This document shows, piece by piece, positions 35,462 through 46,306 of a stretch of 64,000 nucleotides of DNA (the stretch's first letter is position 1; each line of letters begins with the position of its first letter). The notes beneath the pieces were generated by a model. That model made no database searches, was not told the DNA's origin, and saw only the letters and a program-made list of their open reading frames with translations. Both the position numbers and the translations under genes were made by a program. Origin of the DNA: Streptomyces filamentosus (GTDB taxonomy: Bacteria; Actinomycetota; Actinomycetes; Streptomycetales; Streptomycetaceae); assembly GCF_014654895.1 (NCBI RefSeq), contig NZ_BNBE01000001.1:3990501-4054500 (forward strand), in the 5' to 3' direction.

Positions 35462-36445
35462 CTACTTGGCGCCGAGGGCGGTCTTGAGGGCGGCGAGGTT
35501 GGATCGCATGACCTCGACGTAGTCGGCGCCCCGGGACTTGTCGGTGATTCCCTCCAGCGGGTCGAGCACGTCGGTCCTCAGACCGGTGTCGGCGGCGAGG
35601 GTCTTCGCGGTCTTGTCGCTGGCGAGGGTCTCGAAGAAGACGGTGGAGACCTTGTCGGCCTTCGCGATGTCCTGGAGCTGCTTGATGCGGGCGGGGCTCG
35701 GCTCGGACTCGGGGTCGACGCCGGAGATGCCCTCCTGCTCCAGGTGGTAGCGCTCGGCGAGGTGGCCGAAGGCGGAGTGGGTGGTGATGAAGGTGCGGGT
35801 GGCGGTGTTCTTCAGGCCCGTCTCGAACTCGGTGTCCAGGGCGCCGAGCTTCTTCACCAGGGCGGCGGTGTTCGCCTTGTAGTCGGGGGCGTGGTCCGGG
35901 TCGGCCTTCGCGAAGGCGGCGCCGACGCCCTCGGCGACCTCGGCGTACTTCACGGGGTCGAGCCAGACGTGCGGGTCGGTGCCGGACCCGGAGCCGTGGT
36001 CGTGGCCCTCGTGGGACTCGCCGCCCTCTTCGGCGTGGTCGTGGCCCTCGCCGGCTTCGGCGCCGTGGCCCTCGACGGAGGTGAGGCCGGCGGCGTCGAC
36101 GGTGTGCTCGACGCCGGCCTGGGCGATGGCGTCGTCGACGGCGGGCTGGATGCCCTTGAGGTAGAGGAGGACGTCGGCGTCGGCGAGCTCGCCGATCTGC
36201 CGCGGCTTGAGCTCCAGGTCGTGGGGTTCGACGCCGGGCGCGGTGAGGGTCCGGACGGCCACGTGGCCGCCGCCTATCTGCTCGGCCAGGTACTGCATGG
36301 GGTAGAAGGACGCGACGACGTCCAGCTTGCCGTCGCTCCCCTTGTCCGCCGCGTCGGAGGTTCCGCCGCAGGCGGAGAGGGTCAGGAGGCCGAGGGCGAC
36401 GGCTCCGGTGACGGCGGTGGTGGGTATCAGACGGCGTACGTTCAT
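35462..36445 (-). CDS. znuA: Zinc ABC transporter substrate-binding lipoprotein ZnuA
   Basis: High-affinity zinc-binding lipoprotein of 327 residues. The lipobox LTLSAC places the lipidated Cys at ~26. The metal-chelating loop is His/Glu/Asp-rich (EGHGAEAGEGHDHAEEGGE, SHEGHDHGSG, ~residues 115-146), diagnostic for zinc rather than manganese members. Other ligands lie in GTDPHVWLDPVKYAEV and THSAFGHLAERY. ATG 36445 is used; the nearby ATG 36454 is possible. It heads znuACB and is divergent from glyS. Two Zur boxes overlap its start region. Confidence 0.94.
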   Translation of the reverse strand: MNVRRLIPTTAVTGAVALGLLTLSACGGTSDAADKGSDGKLDVVASFYPMQYLAEQIGGGHVAVRTLTAPGVEPHDLELKPRQIGELADADVLLYLKGIQPAVDDAIAQAGVEHTVDAAGLTSVEGHGAEAGEGHDHAEEGGESHEGHDHGSGSGTDPHVWLDPVKYAEVAEGVGAAFAKADPDHAPDYKANTAALVKKLGALDTEFETGLKNTATRTFITTHSAFGHLAERYHLEQEGISGVDPESEPSPARIKQLQDIAKADKVSTVFFETLASDKTAKTLAADTGLRTDVLDPLEGITDKSRGADYVEVMRSNLAALKTALGAK

Positions 36446-36481
36446 GACACTCATTTTCAACAAAACTGGAAACGGTTGTCA
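36445..36481. promoter_or_regulatory. Tandem Zur boxes upstream of znuACB
   Basis: TGACACTCATTTTCA (36445-36459) and TGGAAACGGTTGTCA (36467-36481) both fit the TGNNANNN...TNNCA-type Zur palindrome. Their centres are 22 bases apart, about two helical turns, so two Zur dimers could bind the same face. On the minus strand a TTGACA -35 overlaps the distal box, and the proximal box covers the znuA start. Confidence 0.8.
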
Positions 36482-36610
36482 ATTGCCTCCGGCCGGTCCG
36501 GGCCGTGACCCCGGCCACCCGGGGCCGGGGCCCCACCGATTTGATACCGGGCCCATGGGCGCCGGTAACCTGTGGCATTCGCACTTCGTCGTCGTAATGA
36601 AGAGAGCACC

Positions 36611-37993
36611 GTGGCCGCCGACAAGATCGACACCATCGTCAGCCTGAGCAAGCGCCGTGGCTTCGTTTTCCCTTGCAGTGAGATCTACGGCGGTCAGCGA
36701 GCCGCCTGGGACTACGGACACCTGGGCGTCGAGCTCAAGGAGAACATCAAGCGCCAGTGGTGGCGTTACATGGTCACCTCGCGCGAGGACGTCGTCGGCA
36801 TCGACTCGTCGGTCATCCTGGCGACCGAGGTCTGGGAGGCCTCCGGTCACGTCGCGACCTTCACCGACCCGCTGACCGAGTGCACCTCCTGCCACAAGCG
36901 CTTCCGCGCGGACCACCTGGAGGAGGCGTACGAGGAGAAGCACGGCCGCCTCCCCGAGAACGGCCTCGCCGACCTGAACTGCCCCAACTGCGGCAACAAG
37001 GGCACCTTCACCGAGCCGAAGAACTTCTCCGGCCTGCTCTCCACCCACCTCGGCCCGACCCAGGACTCCGGCTCCGTCGCCTACCTGCGTCCCGAGACCG
37101 CCCAGGGCATCTTCACCAACTTCGCCCAGGTGCAGACCACCGCGCGCAGGAAGCCCCCGTTCGGCATCGCGCAGATGGGCAAGTCCTTCCGGAACGAGAT
37201 CACTCCGGGCAACTTCATCTTCCGGACCCGCGAGTTCGAGCAGATGGAGATGGAGTTCTTCGTCAAGCCGGGCGAGGACGAGGAGTGGCAGGAGTACTGG
37301 ATGCAGCAGCGCTGGAACTGGTACACCAACCTCGGCCTGCGCGAGGAGAACATGCGCTGGTTCGAGCACCCGCAGGAGAAGCTCTCCCACTACTCGAAGC
37401 GCACCGCCGACATCGAGTACCGCTTCTCCTTCGGCGGCAGCGAGTGGGGCGAGCTGGAGGGCGTCGCCAACCGCACCGACTACGACCTGACCGCCCACTC
37501 CAAGGCGTCCGGCGCCAACCTGACGTACCTGGACCAGGAGTCCGGCGAGCGCTACACGCCGTACGTCATCGAGCCCGCCGCCGGTGTCGGCCGCACCATG
37601 CTCGCCTTCATGCTCGACGCGTACACCGAGGACGAGGCCCCCAACGCCAAGGGCGTCATGGAGAAGCGCGTCGTGATGCGCCTCGACCACCGCCTGGCCC
37701 CGGTCAAGGCCGCCGTCCTGCCGCTCTCGCGCAACGCGCAGCTCTCGCCGAAGGCCAAGGGCCTCGCGGCGGACCTGCGGCAGAACTGGAACATCGACTT
37801 CGACGACGCCGGCGCCATCGGCCGCCGCTACCGCCGTCAGGACGAGATCGGCACCCCGTACTGCATCACCGTCGACTTCGACACCCTCGAGGACAACGCG
37901 GTGACCGTGCGCGAGCGCGACACCATGAAGCAGGAGCGCGTCTCCCTGGACCAGATCCAGGGCTACCTCGCCACCCGCCTCATCGGCTGCTGA
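36611..37993 (+). CDS. glyS: Glycyl-tRNA synthetase (alpha2 type)
   Basis: Class II synthetase that charges tRNA-Gly. The 460-residue product begins VAADKIDTIVSLSKRRGFVFPCSEIYGG, with a zinc-binding insertion CTSCHKRF...CPNCGNKG (~residues 97-140), motif 2 FRNEITPGNFIFRTREFEQME (two pieces, ~195-215) and motif 3 near AAGVGRTMLAFMLDAY. The GTG at 36611 gives the standard N-terminus and has a GAGAG site. Transcription runs to a perfect 24-bp hairpin. Confidence 0.97.
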   Translation: MAADKIDTIVSLSKRRGFVFPCSEIYGGQRAAWDYGHLGVELKENIKRQWWRYMVTSREDVVGIDSSVILATEVWEASGHVATFTDPLTECTSCHKRFRADHLEEAYEEKHGRLPENGLADLNCPNCGNKGTFTEPKNFSGLLSTHLGPTQDSGSVAYLRPETAQGIFTNFAQVQTTARRKPPFGIAQMGKSFRNEITPGNFIFRTREFEQMEMEFFVKPGEDEEWQEYWMQQRWNWYTNLGLREENMRWFEHPQEKLSHYSKRTADIEYRFSFGGSEWGELEGVANRTDYDLTAHSKASGANLTYLDQESGERYTPYVIEPAAGVGRTMLAFMLDAYTEDEAPNAKGVMEKRVVMRLDHRLAPVKAAVLPLSRNAQLSPKAKGLAADLRQNWNIDFDDAGAIGRRYRRQDEIGTPYCITVDFDTLEDNAVTVRERDTMKQERVSLDQIQGYLATRLIGC

Positions 37994-38007
37994 ACCGCCC
38001 GGCCGCA

Positions 38008-38059
38008 CACGGGAGAGCCCCCGGTCCGAGACACCTCTCGGACCGGGGGCTCTCCCGTG
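38008..38059. terminator. Bidirectional terminator after glyS
   Basis: A perfect 24-bp stem (38008-38031 with 38036-38059; core GGGAGAGCCCCCGGTCC) with a 4-base loop, the longest perfect stem noted in the window, between convergent genes. Confidence 0.9.
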
Positions 38060-38069
38060 CGCACGGGGC

Positions 38070-38789
38070 TCAGGCCGTCGTCGCCCCGGCCGCCTCCGCC
38101 GCCGCGGCCTGCGCCTCGGCCTGCCGCCGCTCGCCCTCGGCCGCCCGGCGCCTGCCGAACCAGGCCGTCCAGAGGCCGAGCGCGCCGAGCACGCCGTAGA
38201 TCATCACCGGGCTGACCACGACCATGGTGCCGGTCGGCAGGACGTACGCCAGCGCGATCCGCGCCAGTGCCTCCGCCACGTACGCCACGCCCCACACCAG
38301 CGTCATCGTGCGCATGGTGGAGCGGAAGCCCTCCCACTGCCACAGGCCGTTCCACCACGCGGTGGACTCCGGGGTGCCGTCGGTGGCGAACTTCCGCCCG
38401 AAGTAGAACATCAGCGGGCGCGGCGCCAGCAGGGTGGCGAGGCAGAGCAGCCCGAACAGGCCGGTCACCCCGGAGTCCTTCACCAGCAGCGCGCGGGCGG
38501 TGTGGGCGCCGATCAGCGAGACGAGGGCGGTGATCACCAGGAAGACCAGCGTGACGACCGCGAACTCGTCGAGCTTCCGCCGCCAGGCCACCATGATCGC
38601 GCTGTCCAGCACCGGCCAGGCGCTGCTGAGCAGCAGCGCGGAGAACTCGGACCAGCCGTGGTGCTCCGTCAGCCTGTTGTACGTGACGATCGGCGCCACC
38701 ACGTTGAGCCCGACGGTCAGGATCCAGCCGAGGGCGGACGCCTTTCCCGAGCGGGCCGGCGGGCCGGGCGGCCGGGTGGTCTCGGACAT
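38070..38789 (-). CDS. VC0807-like integral membrane protein
   Basis: The 239-residue protein has about six hydrophobic helices, with ALGWILTVGLNVVAPIVTYNRLTEHHGWSEF (first helix and loop, ~residues 19-48), LLSSAWPVLDSAIMV and the loop RPLMFYFGRKFATDGTPE. This pattern belongs to a VC0807/DUF3159-like family of unknown function. AGGGGGA precedes ATG 38789. The tail is Ala/Glu/Arg-rich and probably coiled. Confidence 0.72.
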   Translation of the reverse strand: MSETTRPPGPPARSGKASALGWILTVGLNVVAPIVTYNRLTEHHGWSEFSALLLSSAWPVLDSAIMVAWRRKLDEFAVVTLVFLVITALVSLIGAHTARALLVKDSGVTGLFGLLCLATLLAPRPLMFYFGRKFATDGTPESTAWWNGLWQWEGFRSTMRTMTLVWGVAYVAEALARIALAYVLPTGTMVVVSPVMIYGVLGALGLWTAWFGRRRAAEGERRQAEAQAAAAEAAGATTA

Positions 38790-38986
38790 GGTCTCCCCCT
38801 GCGAACGGTGTGCGGTGGGCGGGACGCTAGCCAGGCACAGGGCAGGGAAGGGGAAATTCCAGGCCAAATGATCTTCAAGGCGGGGTGCGGGGGCCCGGCC
38901 GGGCGGGGAGGGGGGGCGTGGCCGGGCGGGTGAGGGGCGCGGAAAACCGGATGCACCGCCCCGAACCGTCCCGCTACCGTGCGGGC

Positions 38987-39016
38987 ATGCACGCACACCT
39001 CCCGATCTACGAGTGA
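38987..39016 (+). CDS. Possible nine-residue leader peptide before DUF6243 gene
   Basis: ATG at 38987 opens MHAHLPIYE and stops at 39014-39016. TACCGT (38975-38980) ends 6 bases before this ATG, the same leaderless arrangement seen for larger genes here, and the DUF6243 gene starts 61 bases later. This could be a regulatory uORF or a coincidence. Confidence 0.35.
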   Translation: MHAHLPIYE

Positions 39017-39077
39017 GAGCGGCGCCGCTCCGGCGGACCGACGACCACCGCACACCTCACCGAAGGGGAGCCCCCCC

Positions 39078-39260
39078 ATGGCCAAGGGCCGTAACAACCT
39101 CCTCGGCGTCGGCGGACAGCGCAAGAAGCTGTCCCGCGCCGAACAGAACGGCGCCCGGCAGGGCCGCGCCGCCGACCGCCTCTCCGCGGAGGACCGCAAG
39201 CAGGACCTCCTGAAGAAGATGCGCGAGCGCAACCAGGGCGCCGAGGCGTCCGAGGAGTAG
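39078..39260 (+). CDS. DUF6243-family small basic protein
   Basis: A 60-residue, highly charged helical protein (AKGRNNLLGVGGQRKKLSRAE..., DRKQDLLKKMRERNQ). It has an AAGGGGAG ribosome site. The family is a small Streptomyces protein of unknown function. A terminator follows 11 bases after the stop. Confidence 0.8.
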   Translation: MAKGRNNLLGVGGQRKKLSRAEQNGARQGRAADRLSAEDRKQDLLKKMRERNQGAEASEE

Positions 39261-39271
39261 GACCGGGGCGA

Positions 39272-39306
39272 GGGGCCCGGACCGCACACGCGGTCCGGGC
39301 CCCTTT
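39272..39306 (+). terminator. Terminator after DUF6243 gene
   Basis: A 14-bp stem (GGGGCCCGGACCGC / GCGGTCCGGGCCCC) with ACAC loop is followed by TTT. Confidence 0.85.
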
Positions 39307-39325
39307 CCGTTCCCGCCCGCGGGGG

Positions 39326-40747
39326 TCAGCCCGTGCCGCGGGGGAGGCGGAGGGCGGCGAGGGCGGTGAGGAGGGTCAGGGCGAGCTGGACGAGGAGGGT
39401 GGTGGCCAGGGCCTCGTCCAGGGGGCCGGAGGCCGCGAGGGAGAGGAAGAGGGAGCCGAGGGTGGCGACGCCGAGGGCCAGGGCGGCCTGCTGGGTCGTG
39501 ACCAGGACGCCGCTGCCGACGCCCGCGCGCTCCGGGGGGACCTCGGCGAGGACCACGCGGAAGAGGACGGGGAGCTGGAGGCCCTGGCCGAGGCCGGCGA
39601 CCGTCATGCCGGGGGCCAGGGTCCAGGGGGAGAGGTCCGGCCAGGAGCGCAGCACCGGCCACAGGAGGAGGGCGAGGCCCGCGGCCTGGAGGAGGGCGCC
39701 CGCGGGGACGACCCGGGTGCCCCAGCGGGCCACCAGGCGGGGACCGGCGAGCGAGGCCGCGAAGAAGGCCAGCGCCATCGGCGCGAGCGCCGCGCCCGAC
39801 GCCACCGGGCCCAGCTCCAGGCCCTGCTGGAGCGCCACCGCGATCACCAGGATGAAGCCGCCGAAGCCGCCCGACAGGGGGAGGACGAGGGCGAGGCCCC
39901 GGCGGAGGGGGACCAGGCGCAGGAGCGACGGGGGGACCAGCGGGGTGCCGCCCCGCCGCTCGGTGCGCCGCTCCGTGCGCCAGAACGCCGCCGCCAGGAC
40001 CGGGAACGCCGCGAGCGCGGCCCAGGTCCACAGGGGCCAGTGCGCCGCCCGGCCCTCCGTCAGGGGCAGCAGCAGCGAGACCAGGGCGAGGGCCAGCAGC
40101 ACCGTGCCCCGGACGTCCAGCGGCGCCGGGGCCGCCGCCCGCGTCTCCGGGACGGTGCGCAGGGCGAGCGGCAGGACCAGCAGGACCACCGGTACGTTCA
40201 CGAGGAAGGCCGCGCGCCAGCCGAGGCCCGCCACGTCCGCCGCGACCAGCAGGCCGCCCAGCACCTGGCCCGAGACGAACGCGAGCCCGGTGGTCGCCCC
40301 GTACAGGCTCAGCGCCCTCGCCCGGCGGGCCCCTGTCGTCGAGGAGTGAAGGGTCGCGAGGACCTGCGGCAGCAGGAGCGCCGCAGCGGCACCCTGTGCC
40401 ACCCGGGCCCCGACCAGGCTCCAGGCGCCCGGCGCGGTCCCGCAGAGCAGGGAGGTCGCGCCGAAGGCCACCAGGCCCGCCAGGAAGAGCCGGCGCCGGC
40501 CGAAGAGGTCGCCGAGCCGCCCGCCGAGCACCAGCAGCACCGCGTACGCCAGGCCGTACCCGGCGACGACCAGTTCGAGGAGGGACTCGCCCGCGCCGAG
40601 GTCGCGGCCGACCGAGGGCAGGGCGACGTTGACGACGAAGAAGTCGACGAGGGGCAGCGCGGCCCCCAGGAGGAGGGTGAACAGGCCCGGGGCGCCGAGG
40701 GACGGCGCCGGGGCGGTGCGGGAGGGAGGCCGGATCGTCGTGGTCAC
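39326..40747 (-). CDS. MFS drug transporter, DHA2-like
   Basis: Multidrug-type exporter of 473 residues with about 14 hydrophobic segments. PLVDFFVVNVALPSVGRDL in helix 1 and GGRLGDLFGRRRLF in loop 2-3 are DHA2 signatures. The GTG at 40747 (VTTTIRPPSR) is chosen because three operator-like repeats lie upstream of it; starts at 40819 or 40795 would place those repeats inside the gene. It is divergent from an XRE regulator, mirroring the pair at 14.6-17.0 kb. Confidence 0.87.
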   Translation of the reverse strand: MTTTIRPPSRTAPAPSLGAPGLFTLLLGAALPLVDFFVVNVALPSVGRDLGAGESLLELVVAGYGLAYAVLLVLGGRLGDLFGRRRLFLAGLVAFGATSLLCGTAPGAWSLVGARVAQGAAAALLLPQVLATLHSSTTGARRARALSLYGATTGLAFVSGQVLGGLLVAADVAGLGWRAAFLVNVPVVLLVLPLALRTVPETRAAAPAPLDVRGTVLLALALVSLLLPLTEGRAAHWPLWTWAALAAFPVLAAAFWRTERRTERRGGTPLVPPSLLRLVPLRRGLALVLPLSGGFGGFILVIAVALQQGLELGPVASGAALAPMALAFFAASLAGPRLVARWGTRVVPAGALLQAAGLALLLWPVLRSWPDLSPWTLAPGMTVAGLGQGLQLPVLFRVVLAEVPPERAGVGSGVLVTTQQAALALGVATLGSLFLSLAASGPLDEALATTLLVQLALTLLTALAALRLPRGTG

Positions 40748-40773
40748 GTCCCCGACGATCCGCCCGTCCCCGG

Positions 40774-40822
40774 CCTGGTACCAGAGCCTCCTCATCCTGG
40801 TACCGGAACTGCCTGGCACCGG
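40774..40822. promoter_or_regulatory. Three repeats CCTGGYACCRG between divergent MFS and XRE genes
   Basis: CCTGGTACCAG (40774-40784), CCTGGTACCGG (40796-40806) and CCTGGCACCGG (40812-40822) are near-palindromic repeats; CTGGTACCAG itself is a perfect palindrome. Starts are 22 and 16 bases apart. They lie in the 101-base divergent spacer and are likely operators of the XRE protein. Confidence 0.65.
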
Positions 40823-40848
40823 GCTCCCGGGCCGGGCAGGCTGGGGGC

Positions 40849-41721
40849 ATGAGCATCGCCCCGACGACCGGACCCGACGACCGACGGCGGGAACTCGCCG
40901 CCTTCCTGCGCAGCCGCCGCGAGCGGGTCACCCCCGAGGAGGTCGGCCTGGTCCGGGGCCGCCGGCGCCGCACCCCGGGCCTGCGCCGCGAGGAGGTCGC
41001 CCAGCTCTCGGCCGTCGGCGTCACCTGGTACACCTGGATCGAGCAGGCCCGCGACATCCAGGTATCCCCGCAGGTCCTCGACGCCCTCGCCGGGGCGCTC
41101 CTCCTCGACCCGGCCGAGCGCGCCCACCTCTTCGCCCTCGCCGGGCGGCCCGACCCCCGGCCCGGCCTGCCGAGTCCGGCCGTCACCCCCGCCGTGCGGG
41201 CGCTGCTCGACCGGCTGGAGCCGCTGCCCGCGGCCGTCCAGAACAGCCGCTTCGACGTCCTCGCCCACAACCGCGTCTTCGGGCGGCTCTTCCGCGACCT
41301 CGACGCGCTGCCGCCCGAGGACCGCAACACGCTCTGGCTGGCCTGCACCGATCCGGAGTTCCGGGCCGCCGTCACCGACCCGGACCTGGTCGCCCGCCTC
41401 GCCGGGAAGCTGCGCGCCCGGATGGCCGGGTGCCTGGCCGAACCGGCCTGGAAGCGGCTGGTGCAGCGGCTCGAAGCGGCCTCGCCCGAGTTCCGCGAGG
41501 TCTGGGCCCGCCGCGACGTGGTCTCCTCCGGCAGCGTGTCCAAGGTCATCCGCAACGCCCTGGTCGGACCGCTGAGCTTCGAGCACACCGACCTGTGGCT
41601 CCAGCCCGGCCCCGGCCCCGTCCTCGTCACGTACGTGCCGCTGGACGAGGAGACCCGGGCCGGCTGCGCCCGGCTCCTGGAGCTGGCGGCGGCGGAGCGG
41701 GACGCCCGGCCCGCCGCCTGA
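40849..41721 (+). CDS. XRE-family regulator with MmyB-like ligand domain
   Basis: The 290-residue regulator is a paralogue of the protein at 16137: RRTPGLRREEVAQLSAVGV, then TWYTWIEQARDIQVSPQVLDAL (HTH, ~residues 40-80), and a MmyB-like domain. CAGGCT (40837-40842) ends 6 bases before ATG, suggesting a leaderless transcript. Divergent from a DHA2 pump with three palindromic repeats between, so it probably senses a small molecule and controls the pump and itself. Confidence 0.9.
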   Translation: MSIAPTTGPDDRRRELAAFLRSRRERVTPEEVGLVRGRRRRTPGLRREEVAQLSAVGVTWYTWIEQARDIQVSPQVLDALAGALLLDPAERAHLFALAGRPDPRPGLPSPAVTPAVRALLDRLEPLPAAVQNSRFDVLAHNRVFGRLFRDLDALPPEDRNTLWLACTDPEFRAAVTDPDLVARLAGKLRARMAGCLAEPAWKRLVQRLEAASPEFREVWARRDVVSSGSVSKVIRNALVGPLSFEHTDLWLQPGPGPVLVTYVPLDEETRAGCARLLELAAAERDARPAA

Positions 41722-41810
41722 CCAGGCCGTACGCAGGGGGAGGCGCGTCCTCGCCGCTCTCCCCGCCCCGCTCCCGACGGCCGTTCCCCGCGGTACGGGA
41801 CAATGGGGCC

Positions 41811-42947
41811 ATGACCGCGTTCTCCCCCCTCTCCATCGGCCCGCACCTCGTGCAGCCCCCGGTGGTGCTCGCGCCCATGGCCGGCATCACCAACGCCCCC
41901 TTCCGGACCCTCTGCCGCGAGTTCTCCGGCGGGAAGGGCCTGTTCGTGAGCGAGATGATCACGACACGGGCGCTGGTGGAGCGCAACGAGAAGACGATGC
42001 AGCTCATCCGCTTCGACGCGACGGAGCAGCCGAGGTCGATCCAGCTGTACGGGGTGGACCCGGTGACCGTCGGCAAGGCGGTGCGGATGATCGTCGACGA
42101 GGACCTCGCCGACCACATCGACCTGAACTTCGGCTGCCCGGTGCCGAAGGTGACCCGCAAGGGCGGCGGCTCGGCGCTGCCGTACAAGCGGCCGCTGCTG
42201 CGGGCGATCCTGCACGAGGCCGTGACGAACGCCGGGGACCTGCCGGTCACGATGAAGATGCGCAAGGGCATCGACGACGACCACATCACCTACCTGGACG
42301 CGGGCCGGATCGCGGTCGAGGAGGGCGTGACGGCGATCGCCCTGCACGGGCGGACGGCGGCGCAGCACTACGGCGGCACGGCCGACTGGGACGCCATCGC
42401 GCGGCTCAAGGAGCACGTGCCGGAGATCCCGGTGCTGGGCAACGGCGACATCTGGTCGGCGGACGACGCGGTGCGGATGATGCGCGAGACCGGCTGCGAC
42501 GGCGTGGTCGTGGGCCGCGGCTGCCTGGGCCGGCCGTGGCTCTTCGCGGACCTGGTGGCGGGCCTGGAGGGCACCGGCGGCTACCGGACGCCGGGCCTGC
42601 GGGAGGTCGCGGACGTGATGGTGCGGCACGCGACGCTGCTCGGCGAGTGGATCGGCGACGAGTCGCGCGGTGTCATCGACTTCCGCAAGCACGTGGCCTG
42701 GTACCTGAAGGGCTTCTCGGTCGGTTCGGAGATGCGCAAGCGGCTCGCGGTCACCTCGTCCCTGGACGAGCTGCGCGCTCAGTTGAGCGAGCTGGACCTG
42801 GACCAGCCGTGGCCGGCGGGGGCGGACGGTCCCCGGGGCCGTACGTCCGGAAACAACCGGGTCGTCCTGCCGGACGGCTGGCTGAAGGACCCCTACGACT
42901 GTGCCGGGGTGAGCGAGGACGCCGAGCTGGACACGTCCGGGGGCTGA
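41811..42947 (+). CDS. tRNA-dihydrouridine synthase (DusB-like)
   Basis: FMN enzyme that reduces uridine to dihydrouridine in tRNA. The 378-residue product has VVLAPMAGITNAPFR (~residues 18-32), the catalytic Cys in IDLNFGCPVPKVTRKGGGSAL (~103-122, two pieces), HGRTAAQHYGG (~180-190) and VVVGRGCLGRPWLF (~231-244). GACAAT ends 6 bases before ATG. A terminator and two unusual repeats follow. Confidence 0.95.
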   Translation: MTAFSPLSIGPHLVQPPVVLAPMAGITNAPFRTLCREFSGGKGLFVSEMITTRALVERNEKTMQLIRFDATEQPRSIQLYGVDPVTVGKAVRMIVDEDLADHIDLNFGCPVPKVTRKGGGSALPYKRPLLRAILHEAVTNAGDLPVTMKMRKGIDDDHITYLDAGRIAVEEGVTAIALHGRTAAQHYGGTADWDAIARLKEHVPEIPVLGNGDIWSADDAVRMMRETGCDGVVVGRGCLGRPWLFADLVAGLEGTGGYRTPGLREVADVMVRHATLLGEWIGDESRGVIDFRKHVAWYLKGFSVGSEMRKRLAVTSSLDELRAQLSELDLDQPWPAGADGPRGRTSGNNRVVLPDGWLKDPYDCAGVSEDAELDTSGG

Positions 42948-42998
42948 GATTCCAGCCCTGCCGGAGGAGTGATCCTCGCCACCCCTGAGGGGGGTGGT

Positions 42999-43010
42999 GC
43001 TCAGATGAGC
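42999..43010. repeat. 12-bp repeat GCTCAGATGAGC, left copy
   Basis: GCTCAGATGAGC has 5-bp inverted arms around GA. An identical copy lies at 43100-43111, 101 bases away, and the pair brackets the dus terminator and a long palindrome. Confidence 0.6.
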
Positions 43011-43035
43011 AGGTTACGAGTGGCTGCACCGCTTG

Positions 43036-43063
43036 AAGGGTGGCACTGGGTGCCACCCTTTTT
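43036..43063 (+). terminator. Terminator after dus
   Basis: An 11-bp perfect stem (AAGGGTGGCAC / GTGCCACCCTT) with a TGG loop ends in a five-T run. Confidence 0.9.
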
Positions 43064-43085
43064 GCGTTCAAGAGTTGAACGCAAA
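43061..43085. promoter_or_regulatory. 25-bp palindrome upstream of ppdK
   Basis: Perfect 11-bp arms TTTGCGTTCAA and TTGAACGCAAA flank GAG, immediately after the dus terminator and 220 bases before the ppdK start. The low-GC, symmetric sequence looks like an operator for a dimeric regulator or a second hairpin. Confidence 0.6.
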
Positions 43086-43099
43086 TGCTCACCAAGCCT

Positions 43100-43111
43100 G
43101 CTCAGATGAGC
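43100..43111. repeat. 12-bp repeat GCTCAGATGAGC, right copy
   Basis: Exact second copy of the element at 42999-43010. The interval to ppdK (43112-43304) holds no other gene I can support; its promoter must lie here. Confidence 0.6.
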
Positions 43112-43304
43112 GTTCAGTCCCCGGATTGGGTCAAGCGGGCTTCGGGGCGTGAAAGCGGAAGCTTCACCTCGGTAACTTTCGAAGTGCTGGCGGACGGGTG
43201 GTTACGCCCGCGTGACCGGTAGGCGTACCTCCCCAGAAGCCTTCGATCTGGGTATGTTCCTCGCCGTCAGGGCAGCCAACCGAGTCATCGAGGAGTCGGG
43301 ACCC

Positions 43305-46016
<2,712 letters not shown>

Positions 46017-46147
46017 CCCGAGGGCCGAGCGGCCGTGCCCTCCGGCCCGACCGGAAGGCACGACCCGGCCCGTGGAGCCCCCGGGGCCGCCGTCGGCCAT
46101 CCCTTCCGTACCCTCACCGGCGGACGGCGGCCCCGGATGCGAAAGAA

Positions 46148-46190
46148 ACGGGACGGACGCCTTGTGCGGAGGCGTCCGTCCCGTCGTTTT
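46148..46190 (+). terminator. Terminator after ppdK
   Basis: A 15-bp perfect stem (ACGGGACGGACGCCT and complement, 46148-46162 with 46170-46184) is followed by CGTTTT. Confidence 0.9.
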
Positions 46191-46306
46191 CACGTCAGAT
46201 TCACGCTCAATTACGTGCGCATTGAATTATTGGAAATTGAACGTCTGTGTTTGCGGGCGTTTCGGCTGCGGCCCCCGGATCCCCACCCGGGGGCCGCACC
46301 CTTTTT
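46191..46306 (+). ncRNA. Candidate small RNA locus between two terminators
   Basis: After the ppdK terminator a ~70-base block has clearly lower G+C (for example TTGAATTATTGGAAATTGAA, 46222-46241) and then a second intrinsic terminator: 11-bp stem GCGGCCCCCGG / CCGGGGGCCGC (46268-46297) plus TTTTT (46302-46306). No gene lies between to need that terminator, so a short transcript is plausible. The only open frame here includes a TTA codon and poor codon bias. No known RNA family was recognised. 46307-46544 shows no further gene. Confidence 0.4.

Noticed and set aside
40748..40819. Upstream start that would lengthen the second DHA2 pump by 24 residues.
   Set aside because: It would place the operator-like repeats inside the gene and give an atypical N-terminus.
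43212..43304. Upstream GTG that would extend ppdK by 31 residues.
   Set aside because: The extension is not part of the family N-terminus, and the GTG at 43305 gives the standard start after GGAGTCGGGA.
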